Shown here in pieces: positions 46,069 through 55,291 of a stretch of 64,000 nucleotides of DNA. The DNA lies in assembly GCF_000316575.1 (NCBI RefSeq), contig NC_019682.1, positions 2,230,001 through 2,294,000 on the forward strand, given 5' to 3'. The stretch's first letter is position 1. Each line of letters starts with the position of its first letter. Position numbers and translations under genes: made by a program. The stretch comes from Calothrix sp. PCC 7507. GTDB lineage: Bacteria > Cyanobacteriota > Cyanobacteriia > Cyanobacteriales > Nostocaceae. The notes beneath the pieces are model-generated. The model did not search any database, was not told the DNA's origin, and saw nothing but the letters and a program-made list of their open reading frames with translations.

Positions 46069-47175
46069 TCACTTGAGCCAACTATATACTAATTGTGTTT
46101 GTTCTGCACAGGTATCCCAAGAAAAGAACTTAACTCTTTCTTTTCCTTTAGTAACAAGATCTTTAGTCCTTTCTTGCGAAAGAAGAACTCTTTTCAATGC
46201 ATCAGCAATGCTTTCAAATTCATAAGGGTTAAAATATTCACCAGCATCTGCAACTACCTCCGGAATTGAGCTCGTATTACTACAGACTACAGGACAATTA
46301 AAAGACATTGCCTCTAGAGGTGGAATGCCAAATCCTTCATAAAGAGAGGGATAAACAAATGCAGATGCGTTAGTGTAAAGGTTAGCCAGTATTTTATCAT
46401 CACCTGCTACATATATTACACGATAATTATCGATACCAAGGCTTTGAATTAGGGCTATCTCATCTTCAGAAAAAGATTTTACACCGCAGCATACTATATT
46501 AAAGTTGTCTTTTATAACTCGACAACTAGCATATGCTTGAAGTAATCGTTTGAAATTTTTATATTCTAATCTCCGCTCTCCAACATAAAGGATATAAGGA
46601 CGAGTTATTTTTGGCTTTTTCTCAACATTTTCGTGATCTTGTAGAGAATAGCCAAGATAAATAGTAGAAACAATTTTTGGGTCTATATCTAGGATATCAA
46701 TTAAGTCTTGCTTCGTAGTTTGAGATATACAAATAATATGATCTGCACGTTTAATTGCTTCTGCTTTTGTCAGAGTAAATTTTCTATCCTTTTCTGGCAT
46801 CAAATGAGCAAACTTTTCGTGAATCATGTCATAAACCGTAATGACAGTTTTGCATTGCTTAGGTGCTATGCATTTCCTAGTGTAGAAAGTTTCGTGAATA
46901 ATATCAGGATTAATATATTTGAGCCATTTTTTAGATAGTTCCGCATTTATTGTACTTATAATTCTTGATGACTTAGGTATGGAAGGGATTTCCCATCCTT
47001 TTACTAAATCCGAGCTACAATTTTTTAGGTAGTTATTGACGTAAAAGCCAGCAACAATATCTACTTTAAAGTTATTAACCTTGGAAGTACGAGTTGCGAT
47101 TTCGTATATATAGCGTGAAATACCACCATATTTTGACCAAGAGAATATTTGATAATCATAAGATAATTTTATCAT
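46069..47175 (-). CDS. Family 4 glycosyltransferase
   Basis: 368 aa. The start LSYDYQIFSWSKYGGISRYI is typical of GT4 enzymes related to mannosyltransferases (pattern YGGISRYI/GGI-x-R). Further blocks: VITVYDMIHEKFAHLMPEKD, ADHIICISQTTKQDLIDIL, YILYVGERRLEYKNFKRLLQ, and the donor block PSLYEGFGIPPLEAMSFNCP followed by SSIPEVVADAGEYFNP. Start ATG at 47175; there is a 255-bp gap to the flippase upstream on the minus strand. Confidence 0.89.
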   Translation of the reverse strand: MIKLSYDYQIFSWSKYGGISRYIYEIATRTSKVNNFKVDIVAGFYVNNYLKNCSSDLVKGWEIPSIPKSSRIISTINAELSKKWLKYINPDIIHETFYTRKCIAPKQCKTVITVYDMIHEKFAHLMPEKDRKFTLTKAEAIKRADHIICISQTTKQDLIDILDIDPKIVSTIYLGYSLQDHENVEKKPKITRPYILYVGERRLEYKNFKRLLQAYASCRVIKDNFNIVCCGVKSFSEDEIALIQSLGIDNYRVIYVAGDDKILANLYTNASAFVYPSLYEGFGIPPLEAMSFNCPVVCSNTSSIPEVVADAGEYFNPYEFESIADALKRVLLSQERTKDLVTKGKERVKFFSWDTCAEQTQLVYSWLK

Positions 47176-47430
47176 TTATATCTAAGTATTGTAATTTAAA
47201 AACAAAAATATCGACGTTTGAAAAATGAGCATATAAGAAATTATATATAAATCATTTTTATCATAAATAAATTATACATTTTTTTCAGTACATTATCATG
47301 ATGTACGAAAGTTTTAGAAATCATTATTTTTCTTACATATTAATAACCGATATGCGCCAAATAGCTAGTCATGATTTTCAAAAAAATATGTTGATGTAAG
47401 TCTATTTTAGAAAGGCATATGGGGCAACTT

Positions 47431-48813
47431 TCAACTATATTCATTTATCTCCATTTTAACTCTTAATTTTAACTTAGTTATAATATCAGTACCTACGGCT
47501 CCTAAAGAAAATAGTAGTATACAAATTCCAGTAGACAAAGCAACTCCTGAAACGCCTATTAAATTACCTAATAAAAGTGATAAAACTATATTGCTAATAG
47601 CAGAAATAGGAGCAACTATAGTTTGTAACTTTAATTCGCCTAATCCATTGACTAACATCGCCACACACTGAGATACTGAATTTAATACTGTTGTAAACAA
47701 CATTGCACAAAGCAAGCCAAGATTTGGAATTGCTTCTTTACTAACTAGTAATTCTACAAGCTGAGGAGAAAATATAACAAGTAAAGTACCTATAAGGAAA
47801 GACCACGTAAAGCTTATAAAAACTGACATTTTAAATGTATGATTAATCCAAGTATGATCTCCTCTTGCTAAAGCTTCAGTGTATGCAGGCCAAAGAGAAA
47901 TTGTAAAAGAAGATAGAACATATACAACAAGAGAAAATAATCTTAACGTAATTCCATAACTTGCTACCGCTTTTGCACCAAATAATTGAGTAACAATAAT
48001 AAGATCAGTTTCAAAAATTAAAATTGCTGATATTTGAGTAGTCCAAAACTGAAACCCAGTTTTTAGTAATGACTTACATTGAAGCCAGTTAAAATATTTG
48101 TATTCAGGTTTCAACCATTGTCGCCGAAAACCAAATAAATGAATGGCAGAAAAAACATCTCCTATAAGTAAAGACCCGAAACAAGCCATTATTAGGAAAG
48201 GTAGATTAGCCTGAGTATGAATAGCAAACATTAGACTAATGATTGATGATAAGCTGCCTATTACACTCCATATTTGATGGAAATAACCTTCTTGGTAGGC
48301 TCCATAAATGCGTCCTGAAATTGACAGTGGCAGACGGATAAAAAATAAAATAAAACATACAAAAACAGATGTTTTTAATTCTTGGCTTGCTACTAATGAA
48401 CTTATATTGAAGACTCGGTTCCAAGGAATTAATGGATATATTATTAAGAACAATAATAGCAATACCAGTGATATAAGCAACATTACGTAAAAGGCACTTG
48501 ACACAGCCTCTTGAGCCATTTGCTTATCTTCCCTGCCATCACATGTAGCCAGTGCATTCGTCAAACTATTTACTAATCCTAAGTCTACAAAACTTATCCA
48601 AGTTAACAATGTACTTAGTATTAACCATATTCCAAACCTTTCGGTTCCCAAGTATTTAGCTGTCAGGGGAATTGTAATAAGTCCAGCTATGGTTGAAATT
48701 CCTTTGACTACTAAGGTCGTAATACCTGTAAGACCTGCGCGGCGAATTCTCATGCGTCCCCGGTCTACAGAAATATTATTAGAATTTTGAAACAACTTCT
48801 TAAATAACTGCAT
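47431..48813 (-). CDS. Wzx-type polysaccharide flippase, number 2 of 2
   Basis: 460 aa from ATG 48813; a TTG nine bases upstream could also be used. MOP-family exporter with about 12 membrane segments, beginning with GITTLVVKGISTIAGLITIP and LTAKYLGTERFGIWLILSTL (the family pattern YLG-x-E-x-FG). It follows the BY-kinase gene closely. Likely exporter for the block 2 repeat unit. Related in type but not closely similar to the block 1 flippase. Confidence 0.88.
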   Translation of the reverse strand: MQLFKKLFQNSNNISVDRGRMRIRRAGLTGITTLVVKGISTIAGLITIPLTAKYLGTERFGIWLILSTLLTWISFVDLGLVNSLTNALATCDGREDKQMAQEAVSSAFYVMLLISLVLLLLFLIIYPLIPWNRVFNISSLVASQELKTSVFVCFILFFIRLPLSISGRIYGAYQEGYFHQIWSVIGSLSSIISLMFAIHTQANLPFLIMACFGSLLIGDVFSAIHLFGFRRQWLKPEYKYFNWLQCKSLLKTGFQFWTTQISAILIFETDLIIVTQLFGAKAVASYGITLRLFSLVVYVLSSFTISLWPAYTEALARGDHTWINHTFKMSVFISFTWSFLIGTLLVIFSPQLVELLVSKEAIPNLGLLCAMLFTTVLNSVSQCVAMLVNGLGELKLQTIVAPISAISNIVLSLLLGNLIGVSGVALSTGICILLFSLGAVGTDIITKLKLRVKMEINEYS

Positions 48814-48828
48814 TATTTTCAAAAAACC

Positions 48829-51024
48829 TCACGAAATCCCAATTTTAGGCAGATTCATTTCACCTTTGCCATTCTGCTCAAATGCCTTGCCTCCGTAATA
48901 ACCTTTGGTGTAGTAGCCACCGTAGCTGCTAGTAGCAGTCACACCATTAACCACCATACCCAACACTCGCTGCTCAGACTGCTCTAGCAAAGTCTTCGTC
49001 TCACTAGCGGCTGCAGAGTCAACAACACCAGGACGTACAACCAACAACAGCCCATCTACTAACTTGCCCAATATCTGTGCATCAGCAACTGCAGTCAACG
49101 GTGGAGCGTCAATAATGACAAAGTCATATTCTCCAGTAGCCTGTTTGATTAAAGTAGCTAACCGTTGTGAATCTAACAATGCTGCTGGGTTAGGCGGAAT
49201 TGTGCCAGCAGTGAGTAAGTCCATAGCCATTAGAGCCTCTTTAGTCGAGCTTTGCAACTCAGCTTGACCTACTAGGATATTACTCAGCCCAATCAGATTG
49301 GATTGTTCCCAGATTTTATGCTGACGGGGACGACGCATATCTGCATCTATCAACAGCACTCGGCGTCCTAGTTGGGCGATCGCTACTGCCAAGTTAGCTG
49401 TGACAAAAGACTTGCCCTCACCAGGAATTGAGCTACTCACCACAATCACTTTCAGCTTCTTATCAGAAATGCTGAAACCCAAATTCGTCTGTAACATCTC
49501 AAAGGCTGCTGATTCTGGTGAATAGGGATTGTTGAGTACTGGCAATTCTGCACCCCCCTCACCATCGCTACCCTTGACTTTTTCAGCCAGCGGAATTGTA
49601 CCTAAAACTGGATAGCCCAACAGCCGTTTCACTTCCTCAACATTCTTGAGGGAATTATCCATAGATTCCAACACTAATGCTGTTCCCAAACCTAACAGGA
49701 TGCCCAAAAAGCCACCCAGTGCTAGGTTCAGGTGAATAACAGGAGAAACCGGCCTATTAGGAACCAAAGCCTGAGAAATTACCCGCGCATTGCCGATGTT
49801 CTGGTTTTCTAAGACCTGAATTTCTTGCAATTGCCTGAGAAATTGCTCATAAGTGACTCGCGCCACTTGCAACTGTCGCTGTAACTGTAACTGTTGTTGT
49901 TCTAATCTGGGTAAGCTATTTAACCGTTTTTGGCTGAGTATAAATGTTTGCTGCAAATCGGCTAATTGCCTTGCCAAGGCTAACCGTTCCACTTCTGACT
50001 TGACTAAATCTGTAGTCAGAGTTTGCTTTAGTTTTCCCATCTGCAACTTCTGTTCTGGCACATATTTAGAATTACCTAAACTTTGGGCAACTCTCCCTTC
50101 GACTTGATTTCTCAGAGCTGCTTCTTTTTCTACCAGATTGAGAATATTAGGATTATTGTTAGTGTAGCGAGTCCTTGCTACGGCTAGCTCGTCTTGCACT
50201 TTCTGGTATTCTGTCAAAACCTGCTGGATTCCTGGAGATTCATTTAAAGTATTGAGTGCTACAGCCTGGTTTGTATTTAATTCTATTTGATTTTGTAAAG
50301 CTAGTGAACGAGTGTTGGCACCGACTAGTTCTGCTTCGACTTTAGTAATTATTGCTGCTAAATCTTTCAGACCTTCGACACCAGCTTTCGCTTCTATCTC
50401 TAAAGCTATCACCTTGTTTTTCTCTTTAAACTCGCGCAAGGACATTTCTGCTTTCATCACCCTTTTCTCAACCTGGGGCAATTCTTTATTTAAGAATTCT
50501 CTAGCGGACTTGGCTGTAGAACGATTGGTGCGAACATTACTTTCTAAGTAATATTTCATTAGGGTATTGATCACGTCTGCGGCTTCCTTGGGATTGGGGC
50601 TGCGGTAAGAAAGCTGCATCACATCCGTGCCGCGGATAGTTTTCAACTGTAATATTTTGAGAAAAGTTTCTATGGGGAGGTATTCGCCTGTTTCATCCTT
50701 TAGGTTTAGGGTGGTAATGGTTTTGTTGATAATTGGGTATGAGCGGATGACTTCGGCTTCTGTATCGACTGGGTTGCTGAGATTTGTTAGGCCGCCGAGT
50801 TCTCCCATCTTGCTTGAGAAGCCTGTAAGTGATGAGACACCATTTTGCTTGTTGAAAAGTAACTTGGCTTTTGACTCATAAACTGGTGTTTTGAGGAAAG
50901 TCACTAATGCTGTTAATCCGAACACAGTGCTAATAACGATTGATGTTACTAGCCAGCGCCTTTTCAGGACTGTCCAGTAATGCTGTAAATCAATGGTGTC
51001 TCGGTCTTCTTGCTTAGTAGGCAT
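48829..51024 (-). CDS. Wzc-type polysaccharide co-polymerase with BY-kinase domain
   Basis: 731 aa from ATG 51024 (a TTG at 51045 would add seven residues). Order: N-terminal helix DLQHYWTVLKRRWLVTSIVI leading to TM1, Wzz domain, long periplasmic coiled coils (about 170-400), TM2 (about 435-453), then the cytoplasmic kinase. Walker A SSIPGEGKS (531-539), Walker A-prime LLIDAD (557-562), Walker B VIIDAPP (636-642), and a C-terminal Tyr-rich tail with Y701, Y704, Y705, Y709 and Y710. This is a complete tyrosine autokinase of the fused (proteobacterial) type. It controls chain length and export in Wzy systems. First gene of block 2, divergent from the third sugar-phosphate transferase. Confidence 0.93.
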   Translation of the reverse strand: MPTKQEDRDTIDLQHYWTVLKRRWLVTSIVISTVFGLTALVTFLKTPVYESKAKLLFNKQNGVSSLTGFSSKMGELGGLTNLSNPVDTEAEVIRSYPIINKTITTLNLKDETGEYLPIETFLKILQLKTIRGTDVMQLSYRSPNPKEAADVINTLMKYYLESNVRTNRSTAKSAREFLNKELPQVEKRVMKAEMSLREFKEKNKVIALEIEAKAGVEGLKDLAAIITKVEAELVGANTRSLALQNQIELNTNQAVALNTLNESPGIQQVLTEYQKVQDELAVARTRYTNNNPNILNLVEKEAALRNQVEGRVAQSLGNSKYVPEQKLQMGKLKQTLTTDLVKSEVERLALARQLADLQQTFILSQKRLNSLPRLEQQQLQLQRQLQVARVTYEQFLRQLQEIQVLENQNIGNARVISQALVPNRPVSPVIHLNLALGGFLGILLGLGTALVLESMDNSLKNVEEVKRLLGYPVLGTIPLAEKVKGSDGEGGAELPVLNNPYSPESAAFEMLQTNLGFSISDKKLKVIVVSSSIPGEGKSFVTANLAVAIAQLGRRVLLIDADMRRPRQHKIWEQSNLIGLSNILVGQAELQSSTKEALMAMDLLTAGTIPPNPAALLDSQRLATLIKQATGEYDFVIIDAPPLTAVADAQILGKLVDGLLLVVRPGVVDSAAASETKTLLEQSEQRVLGMVVNGVTATSSYGGYYTKGYYGGKAFEQNGKGEMNLPKIGIS

Positions 51025-51832
51025 AGATAGTTTAGTAACAACCAAAAAAGTTTAGGCTAATGCTGTGTGTTCCTAGTGCAAGAAGGTAAGAGAGTCAGAC
51101 GAGAAGAAAGCTTATGCGATAGGCTTTTTAGTCTTGTTTAACTCCGTAGGTATTTCCGCCATATTGCGCTAGTGCAACCACAACCTGAGAAAAATTAAGC
51201 ATGGATAGTTTGTCTTGGTATCAATCAGGATTATCCCCTCCTGATTTCCCGACCATCTTATACTACTTTCTGTTTTTTGTTCAGTGAAAATTCAGAAATA
51301 TCGGAATCTCCGACACATTTAATCTCAGGTATAGTACTGATTTATGTTTTTGGTAAATTGTAATTAATATTACTTATTACTCAATGCAGACAGCAGGGGC
51401 AGGAGACAGAAGGAATACTGATCTTTGCCTGAGTCAAGCGACTCAAGGGAGCGAAGTTTTAAGATCCTCGACTATCTGTGGTGCTAAGTCAGGAGGGGTC
51501 AAACCCTACAGCTGACTTGTTGCAATTTTTATTAACCTGGATGGGCGAACTTTTTTGCCAAGCTACACATCTAATGCCATTTATGAGAAAAAGGCAAGTT
51601 ATGTAAATTAATTGTTACAAAAAAACCCATCATGAATTTTTTGTAATAGAAAGGACTAGTCAAAAACAATACCACCTAAGAATACTCTTAAGTTGAGCTA
51701 TCGGGTTTTGGTAAATTTTGTAATTTATTATACATGTAATAAATGAGCATACTTCTTTTAAAGTATCAAAAAGCACAAAAATAGCTAACAGTAGCTCATT
51801 TACCTCAAAGATAAGAGTAGTAAAAAGTACTT
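51025..51832. other. Divergent intergenic region between block 2 and the polyPGT-galE pair
   Basis: About 800 bp without a gene. It must carry the promoters of two divergent operons. A hairpin lies at 51486-51518 (outer arms AAGTCAG/CTGACTT, inner GGGT/ACCC), with the sequence GGGGTCAAACC that also occurs near 10167. The 170 bp before 51833 are AT-rich. Promoter boxes could not be assigned. Confidence 0.5.
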
Positions 51833-53251
51833 ATGCTCGATACATCATTTCAAAGTTACAGGGGAAGTCTTAAGTTACTGAAAATCACGCGCTTTTTACC
51901 TACGGTGCTTTTAGTAGTAGATATTATTGGCTTGGGTATATGTTTGGAGGTTGCTTTTTGGTTGCGTCTAGGTCAACTAATTCAGGGTTTTGATCCACTG
52001 ATTTGTGGATTTATGCTGCTGACGATCGCCGGATTATATTTAGCAGATACTTATCATCCAGACAATCAGATTGCTGGGTTGCGGGCGCCGCCTCGGATTC
52101 TACTTAGCAATTTCATCGTTGCTGGCATTACCTCTAGCATCATTTATATATCTGAGTCTTGGGAACATCAACCGTTACTGGGACGGGAGATTTTGTTAGT
52201 CACTTTAAGCATCTTTACAATCTGGGCAGTGATTTTACGTTTATGGGCTGTCCAATGGCTGCGATCGCGTACTGAAGAAAGTCGTTGGCTAATATTGGGT
52301 GCTGGCGATCGCACAATCAAATTTGCTCAAATGTTTTTAACACATAACCCCTTAAGCCGATTAGTTATCCTGGCTGAACCTGGTCAAGATACCACAGAGT
52401 TAGCAAGAACAGCATCACAGGTGAATTGTAGCGGCTACCTTAACGACTTATCTACTTGGAGTCAGCAGCCTTGGTCAGGGGTAGTAGTAGCGACCCAAAT
52501 AGATTTCTCTGATATCCAAATTCAGCAGTTGATGGAGTTACGCCTTGAAGGTATTCCAGTCTATAAACTGCCAGATATTTGCGAAGCCCTATGGTACAAA
52601 ATTCCTTCGTCCTTACTTGAAGATCAGTGGTTGGCTTTTAGTACTGGGTTTAACTTAGTGTCTTGTGGTATGAGTCTGAAGCTGAAGCGGTCTATAGATG
52701 TGATGGTGACAGGACTGCTACTCTTGCTGCTATTTCCTCTCATGCTCTTAGTATCATTACTAATCAAGTTAGATAGTCTAGGTCCAATTTTCTATAGTCA
52801 AGTTCGCACAGGACTATACGGCAAGCCATTTAGAGTTTATAAATTCCGTTCTATGTATCAAGATGCTGAGAAGCGCGGCGCACAATGGGCTTCTCAACGC
52901 GATCCACGCATTACCAGAGTGGGATATTGGTTAAGAGTATTGCGAATCGACGAACTGCCGCAAATTTGGAATGTTTTACAAGGGGAAATGAGCCTGATTG
53001 GCCCTCGTCCAGAAAGACCAGAGTTTGATATCAAGCTCAAACAAGCAATTCCTTATTACGAACTACGTTACTTAGTTAAACCAGGAATCACAGGCTGGGC
53101 ACAGGTTCTATATCCCTACGGTGCTTCAGTTGAAGATGCTTATGAAAAGCTAGCCTATGACCTCTACTACATCAAGAATTATTCGTTTTTGTTGGATATA
53201 GCGATCGCTTTTAAAACAGTCAGAGTTATTTTGTTAGGTAAGGGTAGATGA
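51833..53251 (+). CDS. Polyprenyl glycosylphosphotransferase, full-length, number 3 of 4
   Basis: 472 aa. An N-terminal membrane domain with four or five helices (about 20-150) and a Rossmann-like middle part (WLILGAGDRTIKFAQMF near 150) precede the catalytic domain (about 285-472): KRSIDVMVTGLLLLLLFPLM, KFRSMYQDAEKRG, the DE dyad in RIDELPQIWNVLQGEMSLIG, PRPERPEFD and ITGWAQVLYPYGASVEDAYE. The RPERPEFD/ELRYLVKPGITGWAQV set is typical of the WbaP-like subgroup. It overlaps galE by 4 bp, hinting that galactose or a derivative is the first sugar. Confidence 0.93.
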   Translation: MLDTSFQSYRGSLKLLKITRFLPTVLLVVDIIGLGICLEVAFWLRLGQLIQGFDPLICGFMLLTIAGLYLADTYHPDNQIAGLRAPPRILLSNFIVAGITSSIIYISESWEHQPLLGREILLVTLSIFTIWAVILRLWAVQWLRSRTEESRWLILGAGDRTIKFAQMFLTHNPLSRLVILAEPGQDTTELARTASQVNCSGYLNDLSTWSQQPWSGVVVATQIDFSDIQIQQLMELRLEGIPVYKLPDICEALWYKIPSSLLEDQWLAFSTGFNLVSCGMSLKLKRSIDVMVTGLLLLLLFPLMLLVSLLIKLDSLGPIFYSQVRTGLYGKPFRVYKFRSMYQDAEKRGAQWASQRDPRITRVGYWLRVLRIDELPQIWNVLQGEMSLIGPRPERPEFDIKLKQAIPYYELRYLVKPGITGWAQVLYPYGASVEDAYEKLAYDLYYIKNYSFLLDIAIAFKTVRVILLGKGR

Positions 53252-54324
53252 ATAAAAAAGTATTGGTGACAGGTGGTGCAGGCTATATTGGTTCCCACGT
53301 CGTGCGCCAGTTAGGTGAAGCTGGTTATGATGTCGTGGTGTATGACAATTGCTCTACAGGTTCACCCAAAGCTGTACTACACGGCGAATTAATTATTGGT
53401 GATTTAGCAGATACAAATCGTCTTTATCAAGTCTTTGCCAAACATCAATTTAGTGCCGTGCTGCACTTTGCTGCTAGTTTAGTTGCACCAGAATCAGTGG
53501 CTCATCCTCTCGACTATTACGCCAACAACACCCGCAATACCTTGAATTTACTCCAATGCTGTAGCGCTCAAGGTGTTAACCAATTGATTTTTTCTAGCAC
53601 CGCCGCAGTTTATGGCGAACCTCAAGAAAATCCCGTCACAGAGTCTACTCCCACCATACCCATTAACCCCTACGGCAATTCAAAGCTGATGAGCGAATTG
53701 ATGATTCGGGATTATGGGTTAGCATCTAGTCTGCGCTATGTAACTCTGCGCTACTTCAACGTTGGCGGCGCTGATTTTGGTGGGCGACTCGGACAAAGTT
53801 TACGCAAAGCAACTCACCTAATTGCAGCAGCTTGCAATGCAGCACTCCAACGTCAACCAGAATTGCGGATTTTTGGTACTGATTTTCCTACCCCAGATGG
53901 TACTGGGATTAGAGACTATATCCATGTTGAAGATTTGGCCTCTGCCCATGTCTATGCTTTACGATATCTAGAACGGGGTGGGGAAAGCCAAACTTTTAAC
54001 TGTGGCTATGGACAAGGCTATAGTGTGAGCCAAGTAATTGAACGAGTCAAAGCAATTTCTGGAGTAGATTTCCCTGTGATTAAAGCCGAACGCCGTCCTG
54101 GCGATCCTGCCTGTGTGACAGCTTGTGCAAAGAAAATCTCCCAAATATTGGGTTGGCAACCCAAATACAATAACCTAGATAATATTGTCCAAACTGCTCT
54201 AGCCTGGGAAATACGTCAGGAAAATTCAAGACCTATGGAATTGATCAAAAAGCCTGTGCCAATCAGTAGGAAAAGAGCCACCAGATCTAAAATCTTTGAA
54301 TTTCCCGTGAGGCTAACTAACTAA
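53248..54324 (+). CDS. galE: UDP-glucose 4-epimerase
   Basis: 358 aa SDR. VTGGAGYIGSHVVRQLGEAG (7-26), NCSTGSPKAV, S117-T118 in FSSTAAVYGEPQENPV, Y142-x3-K146 in NPYGNSKLMSE, RYFNVGGADFGGRLGQ and GTGIRDYIHVEDLASAHVYA mark GalE. The C-terminal ~30 residues (from PMELIKKPVPISRKR) are an extra basic tail not usual in GalE. Coupled to the sugar-phosphate transferase through ATGA, it supplies UDP-galactose (or UDP-GalNAc) for chain start. Confidence 0.93.
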   Translation: MNKKVLVTGGAGYIGSHVVRQLGEAGYDVVVYDNCSTGSPKAVLHGELIIGDLADTNRLYQVFAKHQFSAVLHFAASLVAPESVAHPLDYYANNTRNTLNLLQCCSAQGVNQLIFSSTAAVYGEPQENPVTESTPTIPINPYGNSKLMSELMIRDYGLASSLRYVTLRYFNVGGADFGGRLGQSLRKATHLIAAACNAALQRQPELRIFGTDFPTPDGTGIRDYIHVEDLASAHVYALRYLERGGESQTFNCGYGQGYSVSQVIERVKAISGVDFPVIKAERRPGDPACVTACAKKISQILGWQPKYNNLDNIVQTALAWEIRQENSRPMELIKKPVPISRKRATRSKIFEFPVRLTN

Positions 54325-54389
54325 TTCCTGACAACTTCGGAAATCGAACATTTGTTTTTTATAATATTAGGACTCCTATTGCCTATTGC

Positions 54390-54899
54390 CTATGAGGATT
54401 TAGCTGGCAATAAATAAATCCCTCCAGAGATTAACGTCAAGGCGACAGCTACCCAAAAAGCAATCAGAGAAGGCATTTGCCAAACTTCAGGTAATGGTGC
54501 AATGAGAAAGGCGATCGCTATAATTTGACTCACAGTTTTGAGCTTACCCCAAATATTCGCCCCTGTAATCGTCGTTTGATTCACTCTCCAACCGGCGATC
54601 GCTAATTCCCGCGCTAAAATCAAAAACACTCCCCAAGCGGGAACCCGTCCTAATTCAACTAACACTAGTAACGGCGCTAGCACCAGAAATTTATCTACTA
54701 AGGGATCGAGAAACTTTCCTAAATCGGTAACTTGGTTGAGTTTCCTGGCTAAGTAACCATCTAACCAATCAGTCAAAGCCGCAATCAAAAAAATAGTTAA
54801 ACACACCCACTTAGCTTCTGGTGTGGGGTTATATAAACCATAAAGCAGAAATGGTACTCCCAAAAGGCGGGAGAAAGTGATCCAATTAGGCAGAGTCAT
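54390..54899 (-). CDS. pgsA: CDP-diacylglycerol-glycerol-3-phosphate 3-phosphatidyltransferase
   Basis: 169 aa from ATG 54899 (MTLPNWITFSRLLG is the usual family start; the frame extends to 54932 without support). The CDP-alcohol phosphatidyltransferase signature is complete: D-G-x2-A-R-x8-G-x3-D-x3-D, seen as DWLDGYLARKLNQVTDLGKF followed by LDPLVDKF. Four or five membrane helices. It makes phosphatidylglycerol-phosphate, needed for thylakoid membranes and PSII. A housekeeping gene embedded among polysaccharide genes, convergent with galE. Confidence 0.94.
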   Translation of the reverse strand: MTLPNWITFSRLLGVPFLLYGLYNPTPEAKWVCLTIFLIAALTDWLDGYLARKLNQVTDLGKFLDPLVDKFLVLAPLLVLVELGRVPAWGVFLILARELAIAGWRVNQTTITGANIWGKLKTVSQIIAIAFLIAPLPEVWQMPSLIAFWVAVALTLISGGIYLLPAKSS

Positions 54900-55287
54900 T
54901 TTTACAATCAAGCCGCAGATGAACACAGACAAGCCAACATGCGTCTAAATTGTACATTTTTACGTATACCTCTTGGAAAAACAAGCTACGCACAGCGTCT
55001 CCGACAGCAGAAGACTGTCTTTTGTCCATAGCTTTATTTTCAAGATATGCAAATATTTGCCACAACAAATCACTCCGGCTAGTACAGCGCGGCGTAAATA
55101 AGCATACTATTTCAAATGGTACAAAAGCCCGGAGTACAATTCTTTTGACTTTTGACTTTTGACTTCCGCCTTGCGGTACTAGTGGTTTGTCAATTTTGTT
55201 TTGAGGGGTTTTTGGTAGTGCGGGCCGAAAAGCCCGCGTGAGCGAGACGCTCACACTACAGTCCCTCATTTCAACCCTGACAGACTA
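54900..55287. other. Intergenic region upstream of pgsA, repeat-rich
   Basis: Contains a short dispersed repeat (CAAGCTACGCACAGCGTCTC at about 54982) and elements B and A (55079-55291). The pgsA promoter must lie in the first ~150 bp. A minus-strand frame at 54886-55269 is translated repeat only. Confidence 0.6.
55079..55182 (+). mobile_element. MITE-like element B, copy 3
   Basis: Begins CTAGTACAGCGCGGCG, ends CGCCTTGCGGTACTAG, with three TTTTGAC heptamers. Same orientation as copies at 18063 and 37481. Confidence 0.75.
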
Positions 55288-55291
55288 CTAG
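55179..55291 (-). mobile_element. MITE-like element A, right copy (inverted)
   Basis: The reverse complement matches the left copy (17962-18066) almost base for base, with an 8-bp extra TGTGAGCG beside the central hairpin. It shares CTAG with element B. Its outer CTAG supplies the stop codon of the GT61 gene. Confidence 0.78.

Noticed and set aside
54886-55269. Minus-strand 127-aa ORF
   Set aside because: It covers MITE-like elements A and B and a heptamer array, with no protein-like pattern.
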